From Verrucomicrobium sp. BvORR106 (GTDB lineage: Bacteria > Verrucomicrobiota > Verrucomicrobiia > Verrucomicrobiales > Verrucomicrobiaceae), in the NCBI RefSeq assembly GCF_000739655.1, contig NZ_BATR01000137.1:1-64000 (forward strand): a stretch of DNA of 64,000 nt, given 5' to 3'. A program made the position numbers and the translations under genes. A model generated the notes under the pieces. The model was not told the DNA's origin. It worked only from the letters and a program-made list of their open reading frames with translations, and searched no databases. Of this stretch, positions 54,190 through 62,972 are shown piece by piece. Numbering within the stretch: position 1 is the stretch's first letter; each line of letters opens with the position of its first letter.

Positions 54190-54217
54190 GGTGCCAGCCG
54201 TTGATCCGGCTGGCACC
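54190..54217. terminator. Bidirectional hairpin between convergent genes
   Basis: GGTGCCAGCCG-TTGATC-CGGCTGGCACC, an 11-bp perfect stem with a 6-nt loop in the 67-bp gap between two convergent genes. It lacks a clear T-tract in either direction, but placement suggests a shared terminator. Confidence 0.6.
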
Positions 54218-54243
54218 AAAGGGTCAGGCCTCAGAAGCCCAAC

Positions 54244-54498
54244 TTACTTGAGCTTGCCGAGGTACTTGGCAGGGGCCTTGTCGAACTTCTTCACACAAGG
54301 TTTGCAGCAGAATTTCACCTCCTGTCCCTCATGGGACTTGGTGACGACTTTCCCCATGCTGCCCAACTCATTGCCGCTGACGATGCACTCCTTCGACGGA
54401 TAAGGTTTGGCAGGGGCCGCTGAGGCGGCGGGAACGCCCATGGTCAGCGCCAGAGCCACTGCAGCGAGGGTACTGATAAGAGTAAGCTTCGTTTTCAT
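54244..54498 (-). CDS. Exported TRASH/YHS-like small metal-binding protein
   Basis: 84 residues with a signal peptide (MKTKLTLISTLAAVALALTM, ending near ASAAPAK). The mature ~55 residues contain KECIVSGNELGSMGK and a late EVKFCCKPCVKKFDKAPAKY, the C-x2-C / C-C-x2-C pattern and F-x3-P of YHS/TRASH metal-binding domains. Such small proteins may bind copper or another soft metal in the periplasm. It is the last gene on the strand of the copper oxidase set, 60 bp after it. Confidence 0.78.
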   Translation of the reverse strand: MKTKLTLISTLAAVALALTMGVPAASAAPAKPYPSKECIVSGNELGSMGKVVTKSHEGQEVKFCCKPCVKKFDKAPAKYLGKLK

Positions 54499-54558
54499 AG
54501 TCTTGGGTTCTTTCTGTTCTATTAGGTTTGTGTGGTGTTTTAGGGAGGGTGTTCACCC

Positions 54559-56733
54559 TCAAAATCGAATTTGCAGACCTCCGCCCAGGCCGTACTCGGA
54601 GTGGTACTGGCCGATGAGGGAGAATTCCTTGGTCAGGGTGTAGTCCACCCCGGCGGTCCATTCCCACTCGGTGTTGGTGTCGTATTCCACCTCGCCAAAG
54701 GCGCCGAGCCGGGAGGTGATCTGGAAGCGCTTTGCCAACGCGAGCCGGAAGTCGCCCTCACTGTCCACGCTGGCACTGGCCCAGGTGATCAGCGGCAGGC
54801 GATAGTTCACCCCGGCCACCGCCCGGTTTTCGGCATCCTCGTCATTGGTGAGACGCGCCCCGACGAAGACCTGCCAGTCGGGTGAGAGATAGCGCTGGTA
54901 GAGCGCTTCGATCTCGTACTGGGTATCATCCACATCCTGCCAGCCGACCTCCCAGCCGAGGATGAGGTCGTTGCGGGCATTCATGAGGGTGATGTTCCCC
55001 TCGCTCATATGAGACTGGGCCGAGGCCGCGCCGAAGAGGAACCACATGTCATGAGCATGCTCGCCCAAGCTCCCGCCATGGTGACCACTTGACGATCCGG
55101 CAGCCGCCGAGGAGGCCGTGTGAGAGGCATGAACCATCTGAGGCTCCGCGGCACTGCCTTCAGCAGGATTCGCGGGCTTGTCATAGCTGAACACCCGGGC
55201 CATTCCGGACATCATGTGATAGAGGATGTGGCAGTGGAACATCCAGTCCTTTTCCTCATTGGCCTCGAACTCGACCGTGCGACGACTCATGGGTGGCACA
55301 TCCACCGTGTGCTTGAGTGGTGAACGCTGCCCCTGCCCATTGATCAAACGCACAAAGTGCCCGTGAAGGTGAATGGGGTGGTGCATCATGGTGTCATTCA
55401 CCAGCTCAAGCTGGATCACCTCGCCATGATGCAGGCGCACATAGGGATCCTCCGCCATCGTCTTGTCGTCGAAGGACCAGACGTACCGGGTCATGTCGCC
55501 CGTCAGGCGCATGGTGATCTTGCGTTGCGGCCGCCCCTTGGGCAGCGTGGTGTCCTCCACCGCCTTCAGCAGGCGGTACGGCGAGCCGGGACGGGGCAGG
55601 TTCAAGGAAGCACGCGGATCATCCTCCTGCTCCTCCAGGGTGAGGTTCAGCATCTCGTCCATGGTGTACACATTCGGCCGCGGAGGATCGCTTGCCGGAT
55701 GATCCTCCCCTGCCCCGAGGTACGCCGAGGCATGACCTGTGCCGTCCTGGGCCGTGGCCCGCACTTCCCAGCGTCCTGACTTGGGGATGGTGACGATCAC
55801 GTCATACGTCTCCGCGATTGCCACAAAGAGCCGGTCCACCTTCACAGGCTGCACAGCGGGGCCGTCCGCAGCCACGATCGTCATGGGCCCGGTGGAAGAG
55901 GTGACGTAGAAGTAGGTGGCCGCCGCAGCGTTGATCAACCGCAGGCGCACCCGTTCACCGGGTTTGCCTTCGATCTGCGACTCCTTCCGGCCATTGATCA
56001 AGAAGGCGTCATAGCCCACATCGGACACGTCCATGGGGCTCATGCGTCCCCATTCCCGCTCCCAGTATTCCTTCGATGCGCCGTGCTTCCATGCCCCTAC
56101 GATGGACTGCGCATTGCCGCGCTTGAGCGCGTAGTAGTCACTGCCGCGTGCCAAGGTGCGATGCACCTCTTCGGGCTTCTCATTGGTCCAGTCAGAGAGG
56201 ACCAGGACTTGGTCGCGATCCACCTTCTCGCGTTCGCCTCCTTTGGGTGTGACGACGATGGAGCCAATCACGCCGATCTGCTCCTGCAGATGCGTGTGCG
56301 AATGGTACCAGTAGGTCCCGGCATGCCGGAGTTTGAATTCAAAAGTATGCGTGGTCCCTGGCTTGATGGGCGGGGTCGTGATATGCGGCACCCCATCTTG
56401 CTCATTGGGCAGCAACAGTCCGTGCCAGTGCGTGGAGGTCTCCTCGGACTTCAACTGATTGTGCACGCGGATACGCGCCCACTCGCCTTCGCGAAATCGC
56501 AGGGTGGGCCCGGGCAAAGTTCCATTGATCATCAGCGCCCGCACCGGCTTGCCGGCGGGGCTGATTTTCTGTTCGGTAATGTAGAGGTCGTACTCGACCA
56601 CCTTGTCAGTCGCCAGAGGGCGGGCCGACTTGCATGAATCACACAGGGCGGCGAGCGGCGCGGCCTGCAGACTGGAGGATATGAACACGGCTGCACTAAG
56701 GCACGCCGCCAGACGACGGGAGAAAGAGAGCAT
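54559..56733 (-). CDS. copA: Copper oxidase CopA fused to a CopB-like outer membrane barrel
   Basis: 724 residues from ATG 56733 (MLSFSRRLAACLSAAVFISS). The multicopper oxidase part has intact copper ligands: HWHG, HSHTHLQ, HPIHLHGH and HCHILYHMMSGMARVF, covering type 1, 2 and 3 sites. After a His/Ser-rich linker (ASHTASSAAAGSSSGHHGG) the final ~160 residues change to an amphipathic beta-barrel (MNARNDLILGWEVGWQDVD, FRLALAKRFQITSRLGAF, terminal GGGLQIRF) resembling CopB, which in other bacteria is a separate gene after copA. The N-terminus has an RR pair but a non-canonical Tat motif. It oxidises cuprous ion and stores copper in the periplasm. Confidence 0.93.
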   Translation of the reverse strand: MLSFSRRLAACLSAAVFISSSLQAAPLAALCDSCKSARPLATDKVVEYDLYITEQKISPAGKPVRALMINGTLPGPTLRFREGEWARIRVHNQLKSEETSTHWHGLLLPNEQDGVPHITTPPIKPGTTHTFEFKLRHAGTYWYHSHTHLQEQIGVIGSIVVTPKGGEREKVDRDQVLVLSDWTNEKPEEVHRTLARGSDYYALKRGNAQSIVGAWKHGASKEYWEREWGRMSPMDVSDVGYDAFLINGRKESQIEGKPGERVRLRLINAAAATYFYVTSSTGPMTIVAADGPAVQPVKVDRLFVAIAETYDVIVTIPKSGRWEVRATAQDGTGHASAYLGAGEDHPASDPPRPNVYTMDEMLNLTLEEQEDDPRASLNLPRPGSPYRLLKAVEDTTLPKGRPQRKITMRLTGDMTRYVWSFDDKTMAEDPYVRLHHGEVIQLELVNDTMMHHPIHLHGHFVRLINGQGQRSPLKHTVDVPPMSRRTVEFEANEEKDWMFHCHILYHMMSGMARVFSYDKPANPAEGSAAEPQMVHASHTASSAAAGSSSGHHGGSLGEHAHDMWFLFGAASAQSHMSEGNITLMNARNDLILGWEVGWQDVDDTQYEIEALYQRYLSPDWQVFVGARLTNDEDAENRAVAGVNYRLPLITWASASVDSEGDFRLALAKRFQITSRLGAFGEVEYDTNTEWEWTAGVDYTLTKEFSLIGQYHSEYGLGGGLQIRF

Positions 56734-56867
56734 GAGCTGAATCTGAGTTGAGTTGCGTTGCGCGAGATTTCGCGAAGCACGCTGCTGGTGGGCGGAGGTT
56801 CCCACACGTCCCTGTGAAAGCCATCAAGGTGGCATCAGGGCACAATCCATCCTGGAAGGAGGACAAC
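56734..56867. other. Gap between the Cys-rich protein gene and copA
   Basis: 134 bp on the minus strand between the two genes. No hairpin, operator or promoter was identified. Confidence 0.35.
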
Positions 56868-57263
56868 TCAGATCAAAAAGGCACAGTGCAACACCTGCAC
56901 AGGCACGGCATAAAGAGGCTTCACCACCTCCATACGACCCGCTTCCACCGGATGAAACTCACGCGGGGACTGGCTCAGCCAGAGATCGGCCAATGCCATG
57001 TAGAGCCAGACAGCCTGCTGGGATGCAAGATCCCGGCTGGAAGAGGCTGGCACCACTGGAGCTTGCGCCGGGGACTGACTCTCCTGCGAACTCTGGATGC
57101 ACGCACATCCGGTCTCTTGAATTGAAGGCGTGCTGACCGCCGGGGCGCAGCACTCATGCGGGCACTTCTGGGCGGGTGCCGCTTTCTCGCAGGGTCCGGC
57201 TACAGCAGACCCAGCCTGCGTGAGCAGGAGGAGAAGCAGCAGTGCCAGAGCGCGAAGATTCAT
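56868..57263 (-). CDS. Secreted Cys-rich protein of the copper set
   Basis: 131 residues with a signal peptide (MNLRALALLLLLLLTQAGSA, ending near VAGPCE). The N-terminal mature part holds PCEKAAPAQKCPHECCAP and TGCACIQ, eight Cys within about 40 residues and a His, a likely soft-metal site; the rest is Ser/Ala-rich with no recognised domain. Its place just before copA on the same strand suggests it is exported with CopA and takes part in copper binding. No homologue was recognised. Confidence 0.65.
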   Translation of the reverse strand: MNLRALALLLLLLLTQAGSAVAGPCEKAAPAQKCPHECCAPAVSTPSIQETGCACIQSSQESQSPAQAPVVPASSSRDLASQQAVWLYMALADLWLSQSPREFHPVEAGRMEVVKPLYAVPVQVLHCAFLI

Positions 57264-57330
57264 TTCAACTAGAGAAGATACGCTACAAATGAGAGACCTC
57301 CACTGCCGAAATGTTCAATTTAAGCCGATT

Positions 57331-59382
57331 CTATCGCTTGAGCTTTTGACGCATCCGCATCCAGGTCGGGACGTCGAGGTCCTCCCCTTCCACGATGGTC
57401 TTGTCGGTGCCCTTGAAGCGGGCAACTTCTTCCTGACTCAGGTCAAAGGTGCTCTGCTTGAAGTCAGAACCCGGTTTGCCAGGAGTACCCGGGGCAGCTG
57501 CCTGCTGAGGAGCGGCTGCGACCACCGTCGAAGCGACAGCTGCGGTAGCGGCCTCCGGACGTGACGAGGACTGGTTGGCATATTTGTCCGCCCAATGACC
57601 ACCGGGGACATCAGGATAACTCGCGGGAGCGCTGCCCCCTTCGTCTTCCTCATCTTCGATGATGGAGAAGATGGAAGACTTGGCAGGAGCCGGTGCGGGG
57701 GCTGGAGCCTCCACAGGAGCCTGGGGCTGCTGTTGGTAAAGCTGTTCCTCTGCACGGAGCACGTCTTCATTCTCCTCAGCCGGCACTTCGGCGGGAGCGG
57801 AGTAGAAGTTCTGAGGCTCCGGAGCCTGGGCCTCCACCTCCTCTTCATCCGGCGTATCGTCCGCGATGAAGAAGGATGACTTGATCGGCTCAGGTTGCGA
57901 CTGAGGCTGAGGAGCCTGCTGTGGCTGGGAGGTGACTACAGGTGCAGGCACAGGGGCCGGTGCCAGATTCTGGACCGGTGCGGGTGCATCCATGAAGAAC
58001 AAATCAGGCTCAACCACACCGGGAGACTCCAGTTGGAAAAGCTGAGGCTCAGGCTGGGGAGCGGGCTGCGGGGCCGGTGCCTGAACCTGCACCGGTGCTG
58101 TGAAAACGGGTTGAGGAGCCACCTCTGCCACAGGAGCAGGCGCTGGTGCCTGGACCGGCGCAGGAGCGGGTGCCGCGGTTACTGCGGCCTGCACGACAGG
58201 CTGCGGGGCATGACCATTCTGGCCGTTCTGATAGTAAACGGGCTCAGCAGCATGCACCGGCACGGGAGCGGGCTGCGGCTGGTATTGAGGTTGCGGAGCA
58301 ATGTAGGTCTCGGCCACGGGCACCTCCACCGCAGGAATAGCGGGGAGCGACTCCACGGGAGCGGAACGTTCCGTGCGACCCAGCACGGAGTCCGGAGACA
58401 TCTCATGCACACTCAGCGAGCTGACGAGCGTGACGGAGATCATGTCGCCCAGCTTGGGCTCGACCGCGAGGCCGAACATGATCTGCGTCTCCTCGGGCAC
58501 ATACTTGCCGAGTTGTTTCATCAAACTTTCCACCTCGGCCAGCGTCAGGCTCTCGCCGCCAGCCACATGCACCAGCAGGTTGCGGGCATTCTGCAGCAGC
58601 ATGCCCTGGTTTACCAGCGGGCTCTTGAGCGCACGCTTGAGGGCATCCGCCACGCGGTTCGTGCCACGTGCTTCGCCAAAGCCAAACAAGCAGCGGGAGT
58701 TGGGACCACGCAATGCGGTGAGGAGGTCTGCAATGCCCATACGGACAATGCCGGGCTGCATGACCATGGTGGCGATCGCACGCACACTGTGGCCAATCAG
58801 CTGATCCGCCTGGCTGAAGGCTTTTTGAATGCCCTCCTTGGGCAGCGTGAGCTCGCCCATGCGGTTATTTTCAAAGAGGATGAGCGCATCCGCCACCTGG
58901 CCCAGATGCTCCAGCGCCACCTCGGCCTGCTGGATGCGACGACGTCCTTCAAAGGAGAACGGCATCGTGGCAAACACAAACACCATGGCACCAATCTCCT
59001 TGGCCACCTCTGCCACCACCGGAGCTGCACCGGAACCGGTGCCGCCGCCGAGGCCGCAACAAACAAAAACCATGTCATGCCCCTGCAATGCCGTGCGGAT
59101 CTGCTCGCGCGTATCAATCGCCGCAGCGTAGCCGTTCTCTGGATCACCACCGCTGCCAATGCCGCGCATGCGATCAGAGCCAAGCTGAATCTTCACCGGC
59201 GTCATCGCGTGGCCAAGCACACGCACATCGGTGTGCATGGAGACCAGCGTTGCGTCCATCATACGATCCAGCGAGATGCGGTCGAGCACATTCAAGCCGC
59301 CGCCACCCACGCCAGCCACACAGATCTTCATGCGCATACTGGGAGCCAGTTCGCGTTCGTCGGTGCGTTCAAATTCTACCAT
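57331..59382 (-). CDS. ftsZ: Cell division GTPase FtsZ with a very long C-terminal linker
   Basis: 683 residues against about 380 in most bacteria. The GTPase domain is at about residues 17-325: VAGVGGGGLNVLDRI, the tubulin signature GGGTGSGAAP and PFSFEGRRRI are intact. The T7 loop is unusual: where the family has NxDxxD, this protein reads R214-x-G216-x-x-D219, losing the first acidic residue. From about 335 to 650 comes a Pro/Ala/Gln/Glu-rich linker with QPQ, PAPAPVQAP and PEPQ runs. The last 20 residues, including GEDLDVPTWMRMRQK, match the conserved peptide that binds FtsA. It lies directly after ftsA. See findings on the T7 loop. Confidence 0.96.
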   Translation of the reverse strand: MVEFERTDERELAPSMRMKICVAGVGGGGLNVLDRISLDRMMDATLVSMHTDVRVLGHAMTPVKIQLGSDRMRGIGSGGDPENGYAAAIDTREQIRTALQGHDMVFVCCGLGGGTGSGAAPVVAEVAKEIGAMVFVFATMPFSFEGRRRIQQAEVALEHLGQVADALILFENNRMGELTLPKEGIQKAFSQADQLIGHSVRAIATMVMQPGIVRMGIADLLTALRGPNSRCLFGFGEARGTNRVADALKRALKSPLVNQGMLLQNARNLLVHVAGGESLTLAEVESLMKQLGKYVPEETQIMFGLAVEPKLGDMISVTLVSSLSVHEMSPDSVLGRTERSAPVESLPAIPAVEVPVAETYIAPQPQYQPQPAPVPVHAAEPVYYQNGQNGHAPQPVVQAAVTAAPAPAPVQAPAPAPVAEVAPQPVFTAPVQVQAPAPQPAPQPEPQLFQLESPGVVEPDLFFMDAPAPVQNLAPAPVPAPVVTSQPQQAPQPQSQPEPIKSSFFIADDTPDEEEVEAQAPEPQNFYSAPAEVPAEENEDVLRAEEQLYQQQPQAPVEAPAPAPAPAKSSIFSIIEDEEDEGGSAPASYPDVPGGHWADKYANQSSSRPEAATAAVASTVVAAAPQQAAAPGTPGKPGSDFKQSTFDLSQEEVARFKGTDKTIVEGEDLDVPTWMRMRQKLKR

Positions 59383-59565
59383 AAGCCGGAGTGGTTAAAA
59401 ATTGGGTTGGAAAACGGGGTTATGGGCCGTGATTACATAAACCACAAACCGGGCAAAACTCCAAGACGAATCGAGTCTGGAAAGAAAGTTGAATCCCAGC
59501 GGGTTACGCAGGGATGTTATTTTAAAAATACCGGGCCTAATTCCACGCTCCCAAGGAGCAATTTC
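59383..59565. other. Gap between ftsA and ftsZ
   Basis: 183 bp with A/T-rich stretches, enough for an independent ftsZ promoter on the minus strand. No clear hexamer pair or hairpin was picked out. Confidence 0.4.
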
Positions 59566-60783
59566 TTAAATAGTCCAGGTGCTGAACACTTCCGCCATCC
59601 GGCGGCCCAGTTTTGCCAGAGGTGAAAGCCAGGGTTTCTCCGCATCCATGAGCTGCGCATACCGGATCAATCCGATCGGAGCCGAGTAGCAGGGGTTTTC
59701 ATAAGTGGCGGTGACCCCGCCCATCTGGGACGATCCCGCGCGAGTGACGCGGACGCCAAAGATCTCCTTCGCAACGTGCTCAATGCCACGCATCATGCTC
59801 ACGCCGCCCGTGAGGTACACGCCCGCACCAAGGCGGCCCACATGCTCCTCACACCGGTCACGAATCTGACCCAGAATCTCCTGCGTGCGCAGGCTGATGA
59901 CTTCATTCAGCAGGGCGCGCTCCACCTCGCCGACGAACATGCCGTTCTCATCCTCCACACGGATCATCTCGCCAGGAGCCACGTCTTCATAGACAGCACT
60001 CCCCTCCTCAACCTTCAGACGCTCCGCACGGCCGTGTGGGATCTGGAAGCAAAGGGAGATGTCGTTCGTGATGTGATCACCACCCAGCGGCACACAACCC
60101 GATGCGGTGAGCATGCCGTCGATATAGAGGACGTAGTCGGCGGTACCGCCGCCAAAGTCGATCATGAGAGCCCCGTGCTGCTTGGCCTCTTTATTGAGGA
60201 CCACCTGCGCTGCTGCGAGCGGCAGGAACACCACGTCCTCCACCTCCAGCGGGATCTGACGAACCAAGCGGATGGAATTCTGCACACGGCTGCGTACGCC
60301 GTGGATGATGTGAAACTCAGCCTCCAACTTCTCTGCGGGACGGCCGATCAAGGAGCGCACCTGCTCCTGACCATCCACGCTGTACTTGCGCGCGATGCGG
60401 TGCAGAAACACGTGATTCTGAGCGATATCCACGTTGCAGGCGATCTCGCGCACGTCCTCAAGATCATCTTCCGTGATGGTGTTCTGATCGGAGGGCAGGC
60501 GATACACACCAGCGTGGTTCAAGCTCTCAATGTGCGTGCCGCTCACGCCGAGGAAGACGTTGCGGATCATCACATCACTGCGGTCTTCTGCCCGCAGGAG
60601 GGCGTCATTGAGGCAGGTCTGGGCGATGTCGAAATCCGTGATCTCGCCCTTGCGAATCCCACGGGCGGGAGCCTGACCTACGCCGAGAATCTTGATGGCA
60701 CCGTCCTTCTTCACCTCGCCGACAACGACGCAGATCTTGGACGTGCCGATCTCTAGTCCTGCATAGATGGTGCTCTTGGCCAT
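59566..60783 (-). CDS. ftsA: Cell division protein FtsA
   Basis: 405 residues, normal length. The actin fold is clear: phosphate-1 segment AGLEIGTSKICVVVGEV, VDIAQNHVFLHRIARKY for the SHS2-like 1C part, phosphate-2 ALMIDFGGGTADYVLYIDG and the adenosine motif VYLTGGVSMMRGIEHVA. The C-terminus (GRRMAEVFSTWTI) is amphipathic and should bind the membrane. FtsA tethers FtsZ to the membrane. It lies between ftsQ and ftsZ. Confidence 0.97.
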   Translation of the reverse strand: MAKSTIYAGLEIGTSKICVVVGEVKKDGAIKILGVGQAPARGIRKGEITDFDIAQTCLNDALLRAEDRSDVMIRNVFLGVSGTHIESLNHAGVYRLPSDQNTITEDDLEDVREIACNVDIAQNHVFLHRIARKYSVDGQEQVRSLIGRPAEKLEAEFHIIHGVRSRVQNSIRLVRQIPLEVEDVVFLPLAAAQVVLNKEAKQHGALMIDFGGGTADYVLYIDGMLTASGCVPLGGDHITNDISLCFQIPHGRAERLKVEEGSAVYEDVAPGEMIRVEDENGMFVGEVERALLNEVISLRTQEILGQIRDRCEEHVGRLGAGVYLTGGVSMMRGIEHVAKEIFGVRVTRAGSSQMGGVTATYENPCYSAPIGLIRYAQLMDAEKPWLSPLAKLGRRMAEVFSTWTI

Positions 60784-60824
60784 GGTGGTGAAAGTGTTGA
60801 GGTTGTAGGAAATGATCTTGGGTG

Positions 60825-61838
60825 TTATTGCGCCCGGGCGAGTGTACGTCGTCCGGCGGGAGTGCGCTTGGCGGGAGTAGAAGGGGGCTCGGGTGCGAGA
60901 TTCTCTGGAGCAATCGCCGTTCCACGAAGGGTCACGGGTACGTTTTGGGCAACCAGCAAGTCAACGGTGGCCAGTTGCCATTTCTGACGCTCTGATTCTG
61001 CAAGAACCCGGTCGAATCGGGCAAGCTCTTTTTCCATGCCATCCACAGGGAGGGTCACATGGATGCGGGAATCATAGGTGACACCCAGCACATGAGCACG
61101 GGTGGCATCCACCCACTTCACCCCCAGCGTGCGGGAGGCGAGGGTGTTGTCATGCATCTTCAGCATCGACAGCGCCGCGAGCGCAGGAGCGGATTCAATC
61201 TTCTGGCCAGGGACCAGACGATGGACGCGACCCACACGAATGACGGGCAGCTTGCGACGGGACTCCGTCAGCTCCCCACTGGGAATCACGACGCCTTCCG
61301 CATCCAGCAGGCAGCCATAGCCGGAGACCTTGGCCTCAAGCTTCTGCTCCGGAGATTCCAGCCAGGCCACAGGGTGACGCTGCTCCACGTCCAGGAACAT
61401 CATGCCGGGATAACCGCGGGTGACCTTTGCGCTACGCACCTGAGGCATGGCCTCAAGACGCTCCTTCACCTGCACGAGCGAAATGCCCAGCATGTTCATG
61501 CCTTCATGCAAGCCGGTGGCGGCAACAATCTGTGAAGGGGTAATTTCACCATCCGTCACCACGGAGAAGTGCTGCAGATGGAAGCGGGAGTTGTCCACGA
61601 ACGCTTCCTTGACCACGATCTTGCCGGCACTGAAGATTCCCATGGCAGCAAGCAAACCCACAGCCAGCTTGAAGCCAAGGCGGGCCGTCTTGCGGCGGGA
61701 TTCACGGCGGGTGGCAGCAGTCTCTGGATTCAGTTCCAGGCGATGCACTTCCAGTCGCACCACCTTGCGGCGGCGACGGAACGCGTAATTACCTTTCGCC
61801 GCCCCAGGCTTGCGTCGGGTGTTTTTGGCAAAGAACAT
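60825..61838 (-). CDS. ftsQ: Cell division protein FtsQ
   Basis: 337 residues. A basic cytoplasmic region with about 60 residues precedes one helix (LGFKLAVGLLAAMGIFSAGK). The periplasmic POTRA domain begins FVDNSRFHLQHFSVVTDGEI and contains NMLGISLVQVKERLEAMPQV and YPGMMFLDVEQRHPVAW, typical FtsQ/DivIB. The C-terminus is Pro/Thr-rich. FtsQ links FtsA/FtsN-side and FtsB/L factors at the septum. It is 18 bp after ddl. Confidence 0.93.
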   Translation of the reverse strand: MFFAKNTRRKPGAAKGNYAFRRRRKVVRLEVHRLELNPETAATRRESRRKTARLGFKLAVGLLAAMGIFSAGKIVVKEAFVDNSRFHLQHFSVVTDGEITPSQIVAATGLHEGMNMLGISLVQVKERLEAMPQVRSAKVTRGYPGMMFLDVEQRHPVAWLESPEQKLEAKVSGYGCLLDAEGVVIPSGELTESRRKLPVIRVGRVHRLVPGQKIESAPALAALSMLKMHDNTLASRTLGVKWVDATRAHVLGVTYDSRIHVTLPVDGMEKELARFDRVLAESERQKWQLATVDLLVAQNVPVTLRGTAIAPENLAPEPPSTPAKRTPAGRRTLARAQ

Positions 61839-61856
61839 GTTGATGAAAGTCGGTGG

Positions 61857-62780
61857 TTAACCTGCCCTCCGCACCTCAAGCGAAAGCTCGATAATGCGCT
61901 CCATCAATTGCGGAAACTCCAGCCCGGCCACGCGTGCGGCCTTGGGCAAAAGACTGCTCACAGTCATACCGGGGATGGTGTTGATCTCCAGAACGAACGG
62001 CTGGCCGTCCTTCCGCAGCATCACATCCACGCGACCGTACACTTCCACGCCCACCGCTTTCATCGCGGCCAGCGCAGCTTCCTGAACCCGTTGGGTTGTC
62101 TCGATGTCCAGATCAGCCGGGCAATGGTAGTTGGTCTTGCCCGTGCCTGACATCCACGGATACTTGTTGTTGATGTCATAGAACCCGCTCACAGGCTCAA
62201 TGTGAATGATGGGCAGCGCTTCGCCGCCAATCACTCCCACGGTGAGTTCCTTGCCATCTACAAATTCTTCCACCAGCGTGTCCGCGCCGTACTGCTTCGC
62301 ATCGGCCAGCGCTGCGACGAGCTCCTCCTCCGTGTGGACGATGTGCACGCCCACACTGGAGCCTTCCCGCGGCGGCTTCACCACCACAGGGAGGGAAAGG
62401 CGGAGCTGATCCACGCCATCAAGCTTGAGCACCTGACTCTGCGGCGTGGGCACCCCACCGGCCACAAATTTGTCTTTGCTGAGATTTTTGTCGAAGGCCA
62501 CACGGCTGGTTTCCACACCGGCACCGGTGTAGGCCACGCCCTGTTTCTCCAGAAGAGTCTGCAATTGACCATCTTCGCCGAAGGTGCCGTGAATCATATT
62601 CACCGCAACCACCACATCACCAGGCACTGTGAAGTCCGTCGAGGTGATATCGATCTCAACCACTTCTGCACCAAGGGATTTCAACGCCTCAACCACACTC
62701 TCGGCAGACTTCAGCGACACTGCCCTCTCAGAGCCTGGTCCGCCTTTCAAGACTGCGATTTTGTGATTTGCTAGAGCCAT
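61857..62780 (-). CDS. ddl: D-alanine-D-alanine ligase
   Basis: 307 residues, normal length. The ATP-grasp fold shows GGPGSERAVSLKSAESV, HGTFGEDGQLQTLLEKQGVA, the flexible loop KPPREGSSVGVH, and the C-terminal metal and substrate-binding EINTIPGMTVSSLLPKAA. It makes D-Ala-D-Ala for the peptidoglycan pentapeptide in the cytoplasm. It is the first gene of the ddl-ftsQ-ftsA-ftsZ run. Confidence 0.97.
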   Translation of the reverse strand: MALANHKIAVLKGGPGSERAVSLKSAESVVEALKSLGAEVVEIDITSTDFTVPGDVVVAVNMIHGTFGEDGQLQTLLEKQGVAYTGAGVETSRVAFDKNLSKDKFVAGGVPTPQSQVLKLDGVDQLRLSLPVVVKPPREGSSVGVHIVHTEEELVAALADAKQYGADTLVEEFVDGKELTVGVIGGEALPIIHIEPVSGFYDINNKYPWMSGTGKTNYHCPADLDIETTQRVQEAALAAMKAVGVEVYGRVDVMLRKDGQPFVLEINTIPGMTVSSLLPKAARVAGLEFPQLMERIIELSLEVRRAG

Positions 62781-62972
62781 GGGAATCGCGCCGGTCAGTA
62801 TTGTGGGTTAAATGCTGGGAATTATGGTCCGAGTGTAAAGCCAGCACGTTAAAAATCAAGATATTCTAACTAATTTAGGACACTCATTTTTGCCTCGCAC
62901 GCCCTCTCGGACACCATATATCCTCATTTGAACAGTGGTGCAACACAACCCCTAGGGGGTCACTGGTGACAC
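62781..62972. other. Upstream region of ddl-ftsQ-ftsA-ftsZ
   Basis: 192 bp between ddl and the MFS gene, with an A/T-rich tract near 62843-62895 that is the best place for the division operon promoter. CCCCTAGGGGG at 62950-62960 is a short perfect palindrome near the end of the transporter gene. No sigma-70 hexamer pair was firmly identified. Confidence 0.45.

Noticed and set aside
57895-59625. 576-residue open frame antisense to ftsZ
   Set aside because: Very His/Arg/Cys-rich translation of the reverse strand, runs through the ftsZ start and the intergenic gap; no support.
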